Under the pieces are notes generated by a model, which was not told where the DNA came from, made no database searches, and worked only from the letters and a program-made list of their open reading frames with translations. The position numbers and the translations under genes are program-made. Source: an uncultured Clostridia bacterium (lineage in GTDB: Bacteria; Bacillota; Clostridia; Oscillospirales; CAG-272). From it: a DNA stretch of 6,664 nucleotides. Location: NCBI GenBank assembly GCA_947306035.1, contig CAMZFG010000048.1, forward strand, positions 1 through 6,664, written 5' to 3'. Below, one piece after another: positions 4,876 to 6,664 of the stretch; positions within the stretch are counted from its first letter, which is position 1; the number at the start of each line of letters is the position of its first letter.

Positions 4876-5643
4876 GTGAAAGTATTGTTGCGCATTGCCT
4901 ATCTCGGCACCGCTTATCACGGCTATCAGGTGCAGCCGAACGGTGTGACCGTACAGCAAAAGTTGAACGAGGCCGCGGCCGATCTGTTCGGTTTTGACTG
5001 CGACGTGACCGGCTGCAGCCGCACGGACAGCGGCGTGCACGCCCGTGATTTTGCCGTGACGATCGCCGAAAAGGGAAAAACCGGTCTTGACACCGCCATC
5101 GGGGCGGATCGGCTGCCGCAGGCATTGAACGCGCGGCTGCCCGACGACATTGCCGTGCTATCGGCGTCGTTCGTGCCGGATGCGTTCCACGCCCGCTACG
5201 ACGTGAAGTCCAAACGCTACGAATATCTGATCTGGAACGGCCGCGAGCGCGATCCTTTTCTGCTCGACCGCGCCTGGCACCTGCCGGCGCCGTTTGACGA
5301 AGCGGCGATCGAAGAGATGCGCCGGGGCGCGTCGGCTTTCGTCGGGCGGCACGATTTTTCGGCGCTGCGCGACAGCGGCGCGGACACCGACGAAAAGGAC
5401 GCCGTGCGCGAAGTTTGTGAGGTTTCCTTGACCAAAAACGGCGACCTGATCTCGTTTCGCGTGCGTGCCGACGGTTTTTTGTATCACATGGTGCGCATCA
5501 TGACGGGCACGCTGGTCGACGTGGGACGCGGCCGCATGGCAGCCGACGATCTGCCGCGTTTGCTGGCGGCGGGCGACAGACGCCGCATGGGCGCCACCGC
5601 GCCCGCGGCGGGCCTGTATCTCGACCGCGTGTTTTACGAATAA
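4876..5643 (+). CDS. truA: tRNA pseudouridine(38-40) synthase TruA
   Basis: TruA isomerizes uridines at positions 38, 39 and 40 of the tRNA anticodon arm to pseudouridine, acting as a homodimer without cofactor. The protein has 255 residues, a normal length. It opens with LRIAYLGTAYHGYQVQPN (5-22) and has the catalytic motif CSRTDSGVHA (47-56) with nucleophile Asp51. A family-typical KRYEYLIWN segment lies near 113-121, FVGRHDFSAL at about 155-164, and FLYHMVRIMTGTLVDVG near 200-217. The GTG start at 4876 follows ecfT by four bases. The ecfA1-ecfA2-ecfT-truA order is a known arrangement in Bacillota; the ribosomal protein genes rplM-rpsI that often come next are absent here. Confidence 0.97.
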   Translation: MKVLLRIAYLGTAYHGYQVQPNGVTVQQKLNEAAADLFGFDCDVTGCSRTDSGVHARDFAVTIAEKGKTGLDTAIGADRLPQALNARLPDDIAVLSASFVPDAFHARYDVKSKRYEYLIWNGRERDPFLLDRAWHLPAPFDEAAIEEMRRGASAFVGRHDFSALRDSGADTDEKDAVREVCEVSLTKNGDLISFRVRADGFLYHMVRIMTGTLVDVGRGRMAADDLPRLLAAGDRRRMGATAPAAGLYLDRVFYE

Positions 5644-5654
5644 ACGACGTTTGA

Positions 5655-5665
5655 AAGAAAGGAGG
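5655..5665 (+). promoter_or_regulatory. Strong ribosome binding site of the DUF5711-like gene
   Basis: AAGAAAGGAGG lies seven bases before ATG 5673, the best Shine-Dalgarno match in the window. The 29-base gap from truA contains the small palindrome AAACGACGTTT (5642-5652), too short and without a T-tract, so it is not a terminator. The downstream gene should be translated well from the same transcript. Confidence 0.75.
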
Positions 5666-5672
5666 CAACAGT

Positions 5673-6664
5673 ATGGAGGAAAATCAAAAACCGACCACGG
5701 CGCTGGTGCAGACCACCGGCAATCTACCGGTCGCCGCCGAGCAGACGCCCGGTTACTGGGCGCGCGTGTCGCGCCGCTATCTGTGGGCGTTCCGCATCGT
5801 TCTGATCCTGCTTTTGATCTTTGCCGTTCTGTTTGCCTCTCTCGCGCCGACCGCTTTTTCCGGCGACGGCATTTACTATTTTGCCAAAGATCTGACCTCG
5901 ATCGGCGCGCTCGCCGACCGCGATCACGGCACGCTGTACTATCAGTACGGCGAAACGGCCGCCGCCCACGCGACGTTCCGCGGCGGCTCCGCGACCGTCT
6001 ACGACCACGGCGTTGAGATATTGACCGCCACGGGCGAGCCCTCGCTGCTCACGGAACGCGCGTTCACCACGCCGCGCGTCGTCGTCTCCCGGCACTACGT
6101 GTTGGCTTACGACCTCGGCGGCACCGCGTTTTCGCTGTGCAACGCCTACGACGAACTGTATCGGGGCAGCACGACCGCGCCCATCGTCAGCGCCGCGGTC
6201 AGCGACGCCGGTTCGTTTGCCGTGGTCACGGCGGCGGTGACGGAGAACGACGTGTTCTATCCTTCCGAGATCTTGCTCTACAACGGCAATTTCAAACTGG
6301 CGCAGCGCTTCAAACGCTCCGGCGCGACCGTTGCCGTCGATCTGTCGAAAGACGGGCGCTGCATCGCCATTCTCGGCACGGCCGAAGACGGTACGCTGCT
6401 CGATATTTACGCGCGCAAAGCGACCAAGCCGCAGGCCTCCGTGACCTTTGACGGTTTTCCGTGCGCCGTCGGCTTTACCGCCTCCAATACGGTGGCCGTG
6501 GTGACGGACACGGGCTTTCACACGCTGCGCACCGACGGAAAACGCTGTAAGAGTTTCACTTTCAAAGGGCAGGCCCTGCTTGCGTGCGACATCGACGAAA
6601 AGGCGGTGGCCGTTGTGCTGCAGACCGACGCCGTGCGCCGCCGTGCGCGCCTTGTCGCCTGCGA
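5673..6664 (+). CDS. Membrane-anchored protein resembling DUF5711, beta-propeller-like (3' end beyond window)
   Basis: An open frame of 330 codons runs off the right edge without a stop. The first 36 residues are polar and end in a basic stretch (RVSRR). One hydrophobic helix follows (about 37-58, LWAFRIVLILLL and onward), and the rest is a predicted extracytoplasmic region, so it looks like a single-pass N-in membrane protein. Repeated short beta-strand segments such as VLAYDLGGTAFSLCN (143-157), APIVSAAVSDAGSFAVVT (169-186), ILLYNGNFKLAQRF (200-213) and VAVDLSKDGRCIAILG (220-235) suggest WD40-like propeller blades. The blade texts resemble the DUF5711 family of Clostridia, for which I know no firm function. 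GC-rich third codon positions match its neighbours. It follows truA by 29 bases in the same orientation. Family assignment is from memory of the pattern. Confidence 0.7.
   Translation, partial: MEENQKPTTALVQTTGNLPVAAEQTPGYWARVSRRYLWAFRIVLILLLIFAVLFASLAPTAFSGDGIYYFAKDLTSIGALADRDHGTLYYQYGETAAAHATFRGGSATVYDHGVEILTATGEPSLLTERAFTTPRVVVSRHYVLAYDLGGTAFSLCNAYDELYRGSTTAPIVSAAVSDAGSFAVVTAAVTENDVFYPSEILLYNGNFKLAQRFKRSGATVAVDLSKDGRCIAILGTAEDGTLLDIYARKATKPQASVTFDGFPCAVGFTASNTVAVVTDTGFHTLRTDGKRCKSFTFKGQALLACDIDEKAVAVVLQTDAVRRRARLVAC

Noticed and set aside
3981..4895. Minus-strand open frame (304 codons) opposite ecfT
   Set aside because: Gln/His/Arg-rich translation typical of the antisense of a hydrophobic membrane protein gene; no ribosome site or domain.
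5642..5652. Palindrome AAACGACGTTT after truA as a terminator
   Set aside because: Only five pairs with a one-base loop, AT-rich and not followed by a T-run; it cannot act as an intrinsic terminator.
5724..6521. Minus-strand open frame (265 codons) opposite the DUF5711-like gene
   Set aside because: The plus-strand frame from 5673 has a strong ribosome site, a membrane helix and repeat structure; the antisense frame has none of these.

Overview
The window looks like a chromosomal housekeeping segment of a GC-rich member of the Bacillota, most likely class Clostridia. The reasons are a RuvC resolvase (Bacilli use RecU instead), a DUF951 protein, a group II ECF transporter core linked to truA, a protein resembling the Clostridia DUF5711 family, strong purine-rich Shine-Dalgarno sites and canonical sigma-A promoters. 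I see no phage, insertion sequence, CRISPR, tRNA or rRNA, and no composition break suggesting transfer. Only the intergenic DNA is AT-rich.

Layout: two transcription units diverge from one intergenic region (732-921). Leftward on the minus strand are a small DUF951 protein (534-731, GTG start) and ruvA (1-467, cut by the left edge). Rightward on the plus strand is a tight seven-gene series: ruvC (922-1422), a class I SAM-dependent methyltransferase (1435-2295), ecfA1 (2301-3200), ecfA2 (3181-4029), ecfT (4047-4871), truA (4876-5643, GTG start) and a membrane-anchored protein resembling DUF5711 (5673 to the right edge, incomplete). Gaps in this series run from a 20-base overlap to 29 bases, and no internal terminator is visible, so one operon is likely.

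Functions: RuvA and RuvC process Holliday junctions during recombinational repair. In many bacteria their genes are adjacent, but here they sit back to back. EcfA1, EcfA2 and EcfT form the energizing module of an energy-coupling factor importer for vitamins or metals. No substrate-binding S component is present, so S components encoded elsewhere are expected. TruA makes pseudouridine in the tRNA anticodon arm. The methyltransferase is RlmI/RlmK-like, but its substrate cannot be named from sequence.

The most notable signals are regulatory. The two divergent promoters both have 17-base spacers and extended -10 elements, and are separated by an AT-rich tract with an 8-bp tandem repeat. The ruvC leader can fold a hairpin capped by a GNRA loop. 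A five-codon minigene overlaps the ecfT start codon. I found no evidence of an undescribed multi-gene system; gene content is ordinary apart from the arrangement and the poorly characterized DUF951 and DUF5711-like proteins.
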